The notes under the pieces: model-generated | What the model was told of the DNA's origin: nothing | Seen by the model: the letters and a program-made list of their open reading frames with translations, nothing else | Database searches by the model: none | Translations under genes and position numbers: made by a program | In this document: one piece after another, positions 9,525 through 17,574 of the stretch | How positions within the stretch are numbered: the first letter of the stretch is position 1 | Layout of the letters: each line of letters starts with the position of its first letter | Assembly (NCBI RefSeq): GCF_030466405.1 | Contig: NZ_JAGGJF010000002.1 | Span: forward strand, 1 to 64,000 | Direction of reading: 5' to 3' | DNA from: Pseudidiomarina terrestris | GTDB taxonomy: Bacteria; Pseudomonadota; Gammaproteobacteria; Enterobacterales; Alteromonadaceae | Length of the DNA stretch: 64,000 bases

Positions 9525-10549
9525 AACGCCCGCTGGGCCGAGGCAGTCAGCTGGCACTGCTAGAGGATATTGCGCTGGCGGTGGGGGACGGCTTGTCGGC
9601 CGCCCAGGCCTGCCAGGAGCTGCGTCAGCATGCCGAACAACAGGGCCTGAAGCGCGAAAGTGAAGCTGTCGGAGCAATGCAGGGCGCAGTCTATCAGGGC
9701 GTTCCTATGGCGAATGCTATGCGCGACTGGTTCGCTAATGATCTTTGTATGCTGGTCAGTATCGGTGAACGCAGCGGTCTTCTGGACCAGCTCATTGCCG
9801 CACAGCGGCTGTTCGAGCAACAACGCGCGGCGGCAATACAAGGATTTTGGCGACCTCTCATTTATCCATTACTGATGGTACTGATCACGATGTTTGCCTG
9901 CTTTGGCGTGGGTCAGAAGGTGATGCCCAAGCTTGCCGCGGGCGTTGCGGAAATGCACTGGCCGTTTCTGAGTCAACAGCTACTTATGGTGAGCTCGGGC
10001 CCCTGGTTAGGACTACTTGCCGCATTGTTACTGCTGACCATTTTTGTCTGTTGGGGACCCTATCCGGCGATTGATTTCCGTTTCTCCTGCTGGCGCTGGT
10101 TGGCTGGGCGCGGCGCCTTTGTCATCCGGCGCTATTTTGACGGGGTGTTGCTGTTGCAGTCGTTAACTGTGTTATTGCGAGCCGGAACGCGGCTTGACCG
10201 GGCGTTACAGGCCATGCAGGAATTTGGTTCAGGCTCGCTGGCCTATGCCTTGCCTGAACTTCGACAGCGTCTGGCGCGGGGGGAACGGCGCCTGGTCGCT
10301 ATCCTCGACTGCGGCCTCCTGTCACCAAGAATGTTATTCCGACTGAGTAACGGCAGTCGAAATGCCACCGAGCATGGCACCTTGCAACGTGTCGCAAACT
10401 ACGCCGCCGCAGACGCGGTGGCGGCTTTGCAACGTTTGCGAGTGGTCATTCAAGTCAGTTGCTACGCACTGATTCTCTGGTTGTTGCTGTTAACTGTTGG
10501 AGGTATGGGCGCCATGCTGATGGCAGTCACCCAGCAACACGTACGTTAA
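9512..10549 (+). CDS. pilR: Type IVb pilus inner-membrane platform protein (PilR R64 / GspF family)
   Basis: Polytopic membrane protein on which the ATPase acts. It has 345 aa, two GspF-like cytoplasmic repeats (each starting with an AxxLxxGLSxxxA-like turn: LAVGDGLSAAQAC near the start and TVLLRAGTRLDRAL in the second half) and membrane spans near residues 115-135, 155-175 and 315-340. The ATG at 9512 follows GGGAGG closely and lies inside the end of pilQ (13-nt overlap). Length is at the short end for GspF proteins, as is usual for R64 PilR. Confidence 0.85.
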   Translation: MQRLKRPLGRGSQLALLEDIALAVGDGLSAAQACQELRQHAEQQGLKRESEAVGAMQGAVYQGVPMANAMRDWFANDLCMLVSIGERSGLLDQLIAAQRLFEQQRAAAIQGFWRPLIYPLLMVLITMFACFGVGQKVMPKLAAGVAEMHWPFLSQQLLMVSSGPWLGLLAALLLLTIFVCWGPYPAIDFRFSCWRWLAGRGAFVIRRYFDGVLLLQSLTVLLRAGTRLDRALQAMQEFGSGSLAYALPELRQRLARGERRLVAILDCGLLSPRMLFRLSNGSRNATEHGTLQRVANYAAADAVAALQRLRVVIQVSCYALILWLLLLTVGGMGAMLMAVTQQHVR

Positions 10550-10586
10550 GACATGAAAGCAAACTACAAAACATGGAGTGTTTATT

Positions 10587-11027
10587 ATGAAAAATCAGCA
10601 GGGTTTTACTTTTATTGAAGTTCTGACAGTGCTTGGCATCATCGCTTTAGCGACGATCGCTACCCTGGCGGTGCGTGACTGGGCGGTTGGCAACTCGCGA
10701 GTCAGCGAAGCGAAAAATCAGATCATTACCGTGCAGGCTGGCGCGCAGCTATGGCGTCCCCGCAATGGCGACTTTACCGGCATTACCATGACTTCAATGT
10801 CGCAGATTGCCGCGGTACCTGAAGCTTGGGGCGATGGCGCAGGGATTAACCCCTGGGGCGGCGCGATTAATGTGGAAGCGGATTTAAGTGACAGCAGCCG
10901 CTATGTCGTCACCCTGTCGGGTATCGCTCAAGATGGCGAAGGCGCCCGGCTGGCGCGTGATTTTACCGACTATAGCATTGATAGCACCTACAGCGCCGGC
11001 ACTCTTACTCTGCGCTTTCAGGGTTAA
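10587..11027 (+). CDS. pilS: Major type IV prepilin (PilS-like)
   Basis: 146-aa prepilin with the short leader MKNQQG, cleavage expected between Gly6 and Phe7, Glu5 of the mature protein in place (FTFIE) and a long hydrophobic helix. The rest fits the R64/PilS-type pilin fold (AQLWRPRNGDFTGI..., GINPWGG, late TLTLRFQG strand). It has no cysteine, so the disulfide that staples the C-terminal loop in many type IVb pilins is missing. The ATG at 10587 has GGAG about 8 nt upstream. It is separated from pilR by 37 nt, the largest gap in the operon. Confidence 0.85.
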   Translation: MKNQQGFTFIEVLTVLGIIALATIATLAVRDWAVGNSRVSEAKNQIITVQAGAQLWRPRNGDFTGITMTSMSQIAAVPEAWGDGAGINPWGGAINVEADLSDSSRYVVTLSGIAQDGEGARLARDFTDYSIDSTYSAGTLTLRFQG

Positions 11028-11039
11028 ACAGGAGTACGC

Positions 11040-11285
11040 ATGATGTCTGGCAAACCCTCGCCAAAAAAAATGAAAGGCTATCTGCTGCTCGAGTGGGTCA
11101 TAGCGGTGTCCTGTCTGGCGGGGTTTGCCCTTCTGACACTATCAATGTTGAATCTCTGGGAACCCAGTACGACTGTGCAACAACTGGAACAGCAGCAGGC
11201 GTTACGGTTATTACATGAAAAGCAACAGGCGCTGGCAAGCGACCAACAGCGCTGGTTACTGCAGATGCAACAAGGCCCCTTATGA
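11040..11285 (+). CDS. Small prepilin-like protein (minor pilin)
   Basis: 81 aa. The leader of about 13 residues ends KKMKG, then YLLLEWVIAVS with Glu5, a hydrophobic helix and a short glutamine-rich helical end (QQLEQQQALRLL). It is little more than the N-terminal pilin helix, so it may act as an initiator or minor pseudopilin. Start at 11040 or the adjacent ATG at 11043; GGAG precedes. It overlaps the next gene by ATGA. I recognise no named family. Confidence 0.65.
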   Translation: MMSGKPSPKKMKGYLLLEWVIAVSCLAGFALLTLSMLNLWEPSTTVQQLEQQQALRLLHEKQQALASDQQRWLLQMQQGPL

Positions 11286-12004
11286 AACAACGTCGTGGTT
11301 ATATTTTATTCGAGCTGGTGATCGCCCTGAGTTTGCTTGCCGGGGTACTGGTCATGAGCCAACAATGGCTGGTGCGGCAGCATCAGGTGCAGCAGCGGCA
11401 AGGTTGGGAACTCGAAGCACGGAATCTGATGACAGCGCTGGAGCGCTTCTGGCTTGAGCAACGTCGGGTGCCGGACAGCCTGAGTGAGTTGGTCAGTAAA
11501 GGTTATATTGCCGAGGTATGGCAACCCTGGGGGCAGCCCTGGCAACTGAGCACGCAAGCCAACCTGCTGCGATTGCAAACTCAGGCTCCTGATAGCACTG
11601 AAGCCCGGTGGCTGGCGCGGCGTATTGCAGGTGCCAGTAGTACAGTTGATGATCAGTTACAGCTACACGTCTGGCAGCCGCTTTTGTTAGCGCTGCGGGA
11701 GCGTTACTTGCACCGCATACCGGATCCTGATGCGCCAGAATACAGTGCCATGGCGTCGGATCTTGATATGGGCGGTTTTAGTATTAAAAATGTCGGCTTG
11801 ATCGAGGCGGAACGGCTTGCCGGTCAAACCGCAACGCTGCAATCCGCTACTATTGCCGATCTGCGCGCCAGCGAAGTGGTTGTAACCACATTGAGTGCGG
11901 CGCAAGCGACGGTGGCCGGATACGATGTAGTGACCATCATTGAGCGAATGCAGCAGTTAGAACAAAGCTGGCAAACCTGCAAAGCCCAGGGCGGCTGTCA
12001 GTGA
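11282..12004 (+). CDS. PilV-like minor prepilin, possible pilus-tip protein
   Basis: 240 aa. Leader MKQRRG, then YILFELVIALSLL (Glu5 present). The C-terminal third contains SDLDMGGFSIKNVG followed by repeated Ala/Thr-Leu motifs (AGQTATLQSATIADL), which resembles the conserved part of R64 PilV just before its variable tip domain, and it ends with two cysteines (TCKAQGGC). In R64 PilV selects recipient surfaces and its end is switched by a shufflon. Here the end is fixed: I see no inverted sfx-like repeats and no Rci-type recombinase nearby. Function as an adhesin or tip is inference. Confidence 0.6.
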   Translation: MKQRRGYILFELVIALSLLAGVLVMSQQWLVRQHQVQQRQGWELEARNLMTALERFWLEQRRVPDSLSELVSKGYIAEVWQPWGQPWQLSTQANLLRLQTQAPDSTEARWLARRIAGASSTVDDQLQLHVWQPLLLALRERYLHRIPDPDAPEYSAMASDLDMGGFSIKNVGLIEAERLAGQTATLQSATIADLRASEVVVTTLSAAQATVAGYDVVTIIERMQQLEQSWQTCKAQGGCQ

Positions 12005-12708
12005 AGGAACGGCAATGGTCTGCCCGGGGCAGGCAGGGCCAGGCTGCGGTGGAGACGCTGGTGGCACTACCGGTCCTGATTTTGACCGTGTTACTGGTGG
12101 TACAAGTGTTATGGTTGGTGTTTGCCAACGCGACCTTTCGGGTGGCTGTGAGCTATAGTTTACGCGCGGGAACCATCAACCATGGTTCCATCAACGCAAT
12201 GGAGCGCACCCTTGTTGCTGCGATGGCGAGTCTGCAACCGCTGCTGCCGGACGGAGCCGGGCGGGAGCAGGGACCCAGCCGTAACCAGCTGCGCCGGGCG
12301 CAATTAGCAGCGACGGCCAGACAATGGTTACATTACCAGCTGACCGGGCGTCTGCAGATTCATGGTCCTACTGAGGCAGTACTCAGAGAGCACAGCGAAA
12401 GGCGCTTTGATTTGATGATTGACGACTGGGTCAACGAGCTGCCTGTTGATTATGCCAGCGCCCGAATACAGGACACAGATGCAGTTGTGTGGGAGCAACA
12501 ACGGCAATTGGATATCGAAGTCTGGTGGTGTTTGCCGCTGGAAGTGCCGTTAGCGGCGCAAGTGCTGATGCAGTTACGCCGCTGGTGGACCTCGCCGGCG
12601 CAGCGGCATTGCCGGCTACGCGAAGAACTCACCGGGCGGCCCTTATGGGCCATGCAACAGCGCCTTGCGGCGCCCTTGCTTAGTGGTTATCGGGAAGGGC
12701 TGAATTAA
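12001..12708 (+). CDS. TadE-like pseudopilin/assembly protein
   Basis: 235 aa from a GTG start that overlaps the previous stop (GTGA). The N-terminus RQGQAAVETLVALPVLIL has the Gly-x-AAVE cleavage-site pattern and long hydrophobic helix of TadE/TadG proteins of Flp/Tad pili, unlike the FTFIE type upstream. The remainder (about 190 residues) is helical and not recognised. TadE-like proteins are not part of the R64 or Tcp gene sets, so its place as last gene of this operon is unusual. It ends 7 nt before the convergent folD stop. Confidence 0.6.
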   Translation: MKERQWSARGRQGQAAVETLVALPVLILTVLLVVQVLWLVFANATFRVAVSYSLRAGTINHGSINAMERTLVAAMASLQPLLPDGAGREQGPSRNQLRRAQLAATARQWLHYQLTGRLQIHGPTEAVLREHSERRFDLMIDDWVNELPVDYASARIQDTDAVVWEQQRQLDIEVWWCLPLEVPLAAQVLMQLRRWWTSPAQRHCRLREELTGRPLWAMQQRLAAPLLSGYREGLN

Positions 12709-12715
12709 GCTGGGT

Positions 12716-13576
12716 CTACTCCGGCGCGTGCCAGGTGTCGCAGGCTTGCAGGGTGTTCTGCATCAGGGTCGCAACCGTCATCGGGCCAACCCCTCCGGGC
12801 ACTGGCGTAATATAACTGGCACGTTCGGCAGCGGCCTTAAATTCAACGTCTCCGACTAATTTACCGTCGGCACCGCGATTGATTCCGACATCGATGACCA
12901 CTGCGCCAGGCTTCACCCACTCACCGGGAATGAAGTTCTCTTTACCGACGGCGACGACCAACACATCAGCGCGGCCAATATGCTCTTGCAGATCTTTTGT
13001 GAAACGGTGACAAACAGTGGTGGTGGCTCCACCTAATAAGAGTTCCAGACTCATTGGCCGGCCAACGATATTGGATGCGCCGACCACCACAGCATTAAGC
13101 CCGTGCAGGTCAAGGTCGATAGATTCGAATAACGTCATCACGCCACGCGGCGTGCAGGGGCGCAGCGCGGGGTTCCGCTGGGCCAGCCGACCCATATTGA
13201 ACGGATGGAAACCGTCGACGTCTTTAAAAGGATGAATACGCTCTAACAAAGCTTGCGCATCGAGGCCTTGAGGTAAGGGTAACTGGACTAAAATCCCATC
13301 AACGCTGGTATCAGCATTCAACTGGTCAATCAGCGCCAGCAGCTCGCTCTGACTGGTGCTTGCCGGTAAGTCATAAGACTTTGAGGCAAAGCCGACTTCT
13401 TCACACGCGCGCCGCTTACTCCCTACGTAGACTTCAGAAGCTGGGTCTTCACCGACCAAAATGACGGCTAATCCGGGTGCGCGTAAACCTTGTTGCAGGC
13501 GTTGTTGAACACGTTCTCTGACTTGGTCCCGAACCTGTTGAGCGACTTTTTTTCCGTCAATAAATTGCGCGGTCAT
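12716..13576 (-). CDS. folD: Bifunctional methylenetetrahydrofolate dehydrogenase/cyclohydrolase
   Basis: Interconverts 5,10-methylene-, methenyl- and 10-formyl-tetrahydrofolate with NADP. 286 aa, the usual size. Seen: [13 protein letters not shown] with the Tyr/Lys catalytic pair, [18 protein letters not shown], the Rossmann loop GASNIVGRP and the C-terminal [11 protein letters not shown] signature. Start is the ATG at 13576, preceded by GAGGA; a TTG 12 nt upstream is less likely. It is convergent with the pilus operon and divergent from the tRNA cluster. Confidence 0.97.
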   Translation of the reverse strand: MTAQFIDGKKVAQQVRDQVRERVQQRLQQGLRAPGLAVILVGEDPASEVYVGSKRRACEEVGFASKSYDLPASTSQSELLALIDQLNADTSVDGILVQLPLPQGLDAQALLERIHPFKDVDGFHPFNMGRLAQRNPALRPCTPRGVMTLFESIDLDLHGLNAVVVGASNIVGRPMSLELLLGGATTTVCHRFTKDLQEHIGRADVLVVAVGKENFIPGEWVKPGAVVIDVGINRGADGKLVGDVEFKAAAERASYITPVPGGVGPMTVATLMQNTLQACDTWHAPE

Positions 13577-13743
13577 GCTGTTCCTCAAAAACTAACAAAA
13601 ATGAAGGCCAAATAGGGCGCATATTTTTACATGTTTCCGCGGTTTAGTGTAGTTTAGTTTGTCAGGTAGCCATCGGCTACCGATGAATTTACCGGCGGAT
13701 TGTTGTAAAAAACAGCAGTCAGCCGAATTGCCCAAAAAAATGT

Positions 13744-13772
13744 TTGACGCTGCCATGAGCAGCAGGTAATAT
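13744..13772 (+). promoter_or_regulatory. Strong sigma-70 promoter of the tRNA cluster with GC-rich discriminator
   Basis: TTGACG (13744-13749) and TAATAT (13767-13772) are 17 nt apart and followed by a CGCCCCCG discriminator. Such GC-rich discriminators are typical of stable-RNA promoters under stringent (ppGpp) control. It lies about 45 nt before the first tRNA. Confidence 0.8.
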
Positions 13773-13818
13773 TCGCCCCCGTTGTCAGGCCGCGTCCTGC
13801 ACGGGTTTTGAAAAATGT

Positions 13819-13895
13819 CGGCGAGTAGCGCAGCTTGGTAGCGCACTTGTTTTGGGTACAAGGGGTCGCTGGTTCGAATCCAGTCTCGCCGACCA
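13819..13895 (+). tRNA. tRNA-Pro (UGG), copy 1
   Basis: 77 nt including encoded CCA. Acceptor CGGCGAG/CTCGCCG, anticodon stem CTTGT/ACAAG with loop TTTGGGT (anticodon TGG), T-loop TTCGAATC. Confidence 0.97.
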
Positions 13896-13911
13896 TTTTT
13901 AGCTAGACCAT

Positions 13912-13988
<77 letters not shown>

Positions 13989-14016
13989 TTTAGCCCTGGC
14001 ATGACATAAAAGTAGT

Positions 14017-14093
14017 GGTGGCTGTAGCTCAGTTGGTAGAGCCCCGGATTGTGATTCCGGTGGTCGTGGGTTCGAATCCCATCAGCCACCCCA
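14017..14093 (+). tRNA. tRNA-His (GUG)
   Basis: 77 nt including the extra G at position -1 that pairs with C73, the hallmark of tRNA-His. Anticodon loop TTGTGAT (GTG); CCA encoded. Confidence 0.97.
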
Positions 14094-14123
14094 TCTTCTT
14101 AAAGTTCCCCACGATTATACGTT

Positions 14124-14200
14124 CGGCGAGTAGCGCAGCTTGGTAGCGCACTTGTTTTGGGTACAAGGGGTCGCTGGTTCGAATCCAGTCTCGCCGACCA
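14124..14200 (+). tRNA. tRNA-Pro (UGG), copy 2
   Basis: Identical over all 77 nt to copy 1 at 13819. The spacers on both sides differ, so the duplication covers the gene itself. Confidence 0.97.
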
Positions 14201-14309
14201 TCTGTTTACATTCCCCCCCAATCTGCCGATGGCAGCTTGAAAGTTCCGAAAACATAGCGCATATTACAGTTATCAGTCATCTAGCTAACAATAATGAAAC
14301 TAAATCGCT

Positions 14310-15422
14310 ATGACTCAGAATCCTGACGCCACACCTTCTTACAGCTCCCGCGAGACGTCGGAGTCGTTTGCTTATCTGATTTCTGAGTTAAGCACTAACC
14401 TCATTAATGCCGCCCCGGAAGAAGCTGAAGTGCATATCGAGAAAGCGCTGGCAGCACTGGGTTGCAACGATCGTAAAGATCGTTGTTATGTGTTCTTGTT
14501 TGACGACAGTTATAAACAAATGAGCAATACCCATGAATGGGTGAATCGCGGCATCACTGCCCATAAAGAAGAGTTGCAAAACGTCCCCTTAGAGGCCATG
14601 CCCTGGTTTTTTGCCAGTATGCGTGCCGACGGGCAGGTGGTCGTACCGAGCTCACAAAATCTACCTGACGTCGCCGGAGGCTTTAAGGATGAGCTGCTGC
14701 GCGAGAGTATTCAGTCGATGATGGCGGTCGGGATGTACCTGGAAGGTCGACTCATTGGTTTTGTCGGCTGCGATCTAGTGCAGCGCGCTTGTGACTGGAA
14801 CGAACAGGATGTGCGGCAGATGCAGCTGGTTGCCGATATGATCACCAATACGATTGCCCGCCATCGCACTGAAGCAAAACTGCATGAATTGCAGGCAGAG
14901 CTGCGCTCAGCCAATGAACGTCTGGCCCAGTTGGCAAATGAAGACAGTTTGACCGGCCTGATCAACCGCCGTGGCCTTGACCTGGCGTTAGCGACGGAGT
15001 TGCGGCGGATGCAACGCAAACAAGAGCAGCTGAGTGTGTTGATGGTCGACATAGACCACTTTAAAGAACTCAATGACCGGCAGGGACATCTGGCAGGCGA
15101 CGTTGCCTTGCAATGCGTGGCGACTGAGCTATCACGCGCTTTTAAGCGCAGTGGTGAAGTCGTGGCGCGCTATGGTGGCGACGAATTCCTGATCCTGAGC
15201 CCGAGCATGAATGCCGAAGAAGCTGAACAACGCGCAGCTGCGTTGTTGGGCTCGGTCCGTTCCTGTACTAAAGCTTCTGAGATAACTGTCAGCATTGGCA
15301 TTATCAGCTTTATTCCAGGTATCGATACCACTCCAGAAGAAGCGATACGACGCGTCGATAAAGCTGTTTATCAGGCCAAAAATAATGGCCGGAATTGCTT
15401 CGTGCGGCGTTCCTACGAATAG
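14310..15422 (+). CDS. GAF-GGDEF diguanylate cyclase
   Basis: 370 aa, no membrane segment. An N-terminal GAF-like sensor domain (about residues 15-190) is joined through a helix/coiled coil (TEAKLHELQAELRSANERL) to a C-terminal GGDEF domain. The active site YGGDEF is intact (near residue 290), so it should make c-di-GMP from two GTP. The inhibitory I-site, normally RxxD five residues before GGDEF, reads RSGE, so product inhibition may be weak or altered. The ligand of the GAF domain is unknown. It stands alone between the tRNA cluster and tig. Confidence 0.88.
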   Translation: MTQNPDATPSYSSRETSESFAYLISELSTNLINAAPEEAEVHIEKALAALGCNDRKDRCYVFLFDDSYKQMSNTHEWVNRGITAHKEELQNVPLEAMPWFFASMRADGQVVVPSSQNLPDVAGGFKDELLRESIQSMMAVGMYLEGRLIGFVGCDLVQRACDWNEQDVRQMQLVADMITNTIARHRTEAKLHELQAELRSANERLAQLANEDSLTGLINRRGLDLALATELRRMQRKQEQLSVLMVDIDHFKELNDRQGHLAGDVALQCVATELSRAFKRSGEVVARYGGDEFLILSPSMNAEEAEQRAAALLGSVRSCTKASEITVSIGIISFIPGIDTTPEEAIRRVDKAVYQAKNNGRNCFVRRSYE

Positions 15423-15450
15423 AATCGACCAAAAAGATAAGCGACACTAC

Positions 15451-15479
15451 TCGACTCGAGGGTATGCCTTCGCTATAAT
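15451..15479 (+). promoter_or_regulatory. Sigma-70 promoter for tig
   Basis: TCGACT (15451-15456) and a perfect TATAAT (15474-15479), 17-nt spacer, about 70 nt upstream of the tig ATG. Confidence 0.55.
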
Positions 15480-15549
15480 GCTGCGTCATTTTCAAGGGCC
15501 CCATTAGTGGTGGGCTCAAGGCCAATAGTGAAGCCGAGGTAAGAGAGCA

Positions 15550-16851
15550 ATGCAGGTTTCTGTAGAGACAACCCAAGGATTAGAACGCCGCGCCACCATT
15601 ACTGTGCCAGCGGCAACCATTGACGAGAAAGTCAAAGAGCTGTTGAAAAACGAGTACCGTAACCGCCGTATTAACGGTTTCCGTAAAGGCAAGGTACCAC
15701 CGAATGTTTTACAAAAATTATTCGGTAAAGAAGCTCGTGCCCGCGCTGCTCAAGAATTAATGCAGAGCAAATATTTTGAAGCGATCATGCAGGAACAGAT
15801 TAACCCTGCAGGTCCTCCTTCGATTGAACCAAAAGTAAATGAAGCAGGTAAAGATCTTGAGTTCGTTGCAACTTTTGAAGTCTACCCGCAAGTTGAAGTT
15901 CAGGGCTTAGACAAAATCGAAGTTGAGAAGCCAGACGTTACCGTCACTGATGAAGATGTTGACGGCATGCTGGAAACCCTGCGTAAGCAACATGCAAGCT
16001 GGAAAGAAGTTAAGCGTAAGTCGAAGAAAGGTGATCGTATCACTATCGATTTCACGGGTCGTATCGACGGTGAAGAATTCGATGGCGGTAAAGCACAAGA
16101 CTTCGCATTGGAACTTGGCCAGGGTCGCATGATTCCAGGTTTTGAAGACGACATCATCGGTATGAAAGCTGGCGAAGAGAAGACTATTGAAGTCACTTTC
16201 CCGGACGATTACCACGCAGAAAACCTGAAAGGTAAGAAAGCTGAATTTGATATCGTTGCCAAGAAAGTCGAAGAACAGGAATTACCAGAGCTCAACGACG
16301 AATTCGTTGCTATGTTCGGTGTCACCGACGGCGGTGTTGATGCACTTAAAGCTGAAGTTCGCAAAAATATGGAACGTGAGCTGAAAAATACTGTGCAAAG
16401 CAAAGTCAAAGAGCAAGTATTGAAAGGTCTGGTCGAGAACAACGACGTTGATCTGCCAAGCGCTATGGTTAAGCAGGAAATTGATGGCTTACGTCGTCAG
16501 GCGATGCAGCGTTTTGGTGACAATCAGGCGCAAATGCCTGAGTTACCAGCGAACTTGTTCGAAGAGCAGGCGAAAGAGCGCGTTAAAGTTGGCTTATTGC
16601 TTGGCGAAGTAATTCGCACCAATGACATCAAAGTTGACGATGCAAAAGTTGACGAGATCATTGCCAATAATGCTTCTGCTTACGAAGACCCTGAAGAAGT
16701 TGTTGCTTACTACAAAGGTAACGACGAACTGTTGCAACAAGTGCGCAATGTAGCACTGGAAGAGCAGGCAGTTGACTTCATTCTCGACAAAGCGAAAGTT
16801 TCGGCGAAGAAGACCAGCTTTGACGAGCTGATGAACCCGAAAGAGAAGTAA
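15550..16851 (+). CDS. tig: Trigger factor, ribosome-associated chaperone
   Basis: Binds L23 at the ribosome exit and shields nascent chains; also a peptidyl-prolyl isomerase. 433 aa (E. coli 432). The ribosome-docking signature GFRKGKVP lies near residues 44-51, the FKBP domain ([30 protein letters not shown]) at about 160-245 and the SurA-like C-terminal arms after it. SD-like GAGGTAAGAG precedes the ATG. Followed by clpP-clpX-lon as in other gammaproteobacteria. Confidence 0.98.
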   Translation: MQVSVETTQGLERRATITVPAATIDEKVKELLKNEYRNRRINGFRKGKVPPNVLQKLFGKEARARAAQELMQSKYFEAIMQEQINPAGPPSIEPKVNEAGKDLEFVATFEVYPQVEVQGLDKIEVEKPDVTVTDEDVDGMLETLRKQHASWKEVKRKSKKGDRITIDFTGRIDGEEFDGGKAQDFALELGQGRMIPGFEDDIIGMKAGEEKTIEVTFPDDYHAENLKGKKAEFDIVAKKVEEQELPELNDEFVAMFGVTDGGVDALKAEVRKNMERELKNTVQSKVKEQVLKGLVENNDVDLPSAMVKQEIDGLRRQAMQRFGDNQAQMPELPANLFEEQAKERVKVGLLLGEVIRTNDIKVDDAKVDEIIANNASAYEDPEEVVAYYKGNDELLQQVRNVALEEQAVDFILDKAKVSAKKTSFDELMNPKEK

Positions 16852-16876
16852 GTTTGTGGATTCCGCGCGCTAGACG

Positions 16877-16906
16877 TTGACGGAGTCACTCGCAACTTGG
16901 TTTAAT
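16877..16906 (+). promoter_or_regulatory. Possible clpP promoter
   Basis: TTGACG (16877-16882) and TTTAAT (16901-16906) with an 18-nt spacer. The -10 box touches the first bases of the tig terminator hairpin, so a transcript from here would begin inside that hairpin. Confidence 0.45.
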
Positions 16907-16940
16907 GGCTCGTATAGTCTTATACGAGCCATTTTTATTT
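16905..16940 (+). terminator. Intrinsic terminator after tig
   Basis: A perfect 12-bp stem (ATGGCTCGTATA / TATACGAGCCAT) with a 4-nt loop, followed by TTTTATTT. It ends 15 nt before the clpP start. Confidence 0.88.
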
Positions 16941-16955
16941 TCAGGAGTAGTTTCT

Positions 16956-17573
16956 ATGTCGGATCACGCGCACGATCCTCTCGCGCAGTTAGTCCCTATG
17001 GTGGTTGAACAAACCGCGAAAGGTGAGCGTTCTTACGATATTTATTCTCGCTTGTTAAAAGAGCGGGTGATTTTCTTGTGTGGGCAGGTAGAAGACCACA
17101 TGGCGAATCTGATCGTAGCGCAGCTACTGTTTCTTGAGTCTGAAAGCCCGGAAAAAGATATTTTCCTTTACATTAACTCACCCGGCGGCGCAGTGACTGC
17201 CGGCATGGCGATTTACGATACCATGCGCTTTATCAAGCCTGATGTGAGTACCGTATGTATGGGACAGGCAGCCAGCATGGGCGCGTTCCTGTTAGCCGGT
17301 GGTGCAAAAGGGAAGCGTTATTGCTTGCCAAACTCGCGGGTGATGATCCATCAGCCGCTCGGTGGTTTCCAGGGGCAGGCTTCTGACTTTGAAATCCATG
17401 CCCGACAGATTTTAGATATCAAAGACCGGATGAACCGCATGTTGGCGGAAAATACTGGTCGTGACATCGAACAGATCGCTAAAGATACTGATCGTGATTA
17501 CTTTATGTCAGCAGAAGAAGCCGTAGATTACGGCGTTGTCGATAAGGTACTCACCCAACGAGCTGGAGAGTAG
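16956..17573 (+). CDS. clpP: ATP-dependent Clp protease proteolytic subunit
   Basis: Serine protease that forms the 14-mer chamber fed by ClpX or ClpA. 205 aa from the ATG at 16956 (GGAG 9 nt upstream); a GTG/ATG frame from 16905 runs through the terminator and is not used. Nucleophile Ser107 in [11 protein letters not shown], His132 in [10 protein letters not shown] and an Asp about 50 residues later complete the triad. Its stop and the clpX start are one nt apart, so the two are co-translated. Confidence 0.98.
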   Translation: MSDHAHDPLAQLVPMVVEQTAKGERSYDIYSRLLKERVIFLCGQVEDHMANLIVAQLLFLESESPEKDIFLYINSPGGAVTAGMAIYDTMRFIKPDVSTVCMGQAASMGAFLLAGGAKGKRYCLPNSRVMIHQPLGGFQGQASDFEIHARQILDIKDRMNRMLAENTGRDIEQIAKDTDRDYFMSAEEAVDYGVVDKVLTQRAGE

Positions 17574-17574
17574 C

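Noticed and set aside
4538-12708. MSHA-type or type IVa pilus operon
   Set aside because: The lipoprotein secretin is of PilN size, and TcpQ-like, PilO2, PilP and PilV-like proteins occur in R64 order; no MshI/J/K/M or PilM/N/O/P of type IVa were seen.
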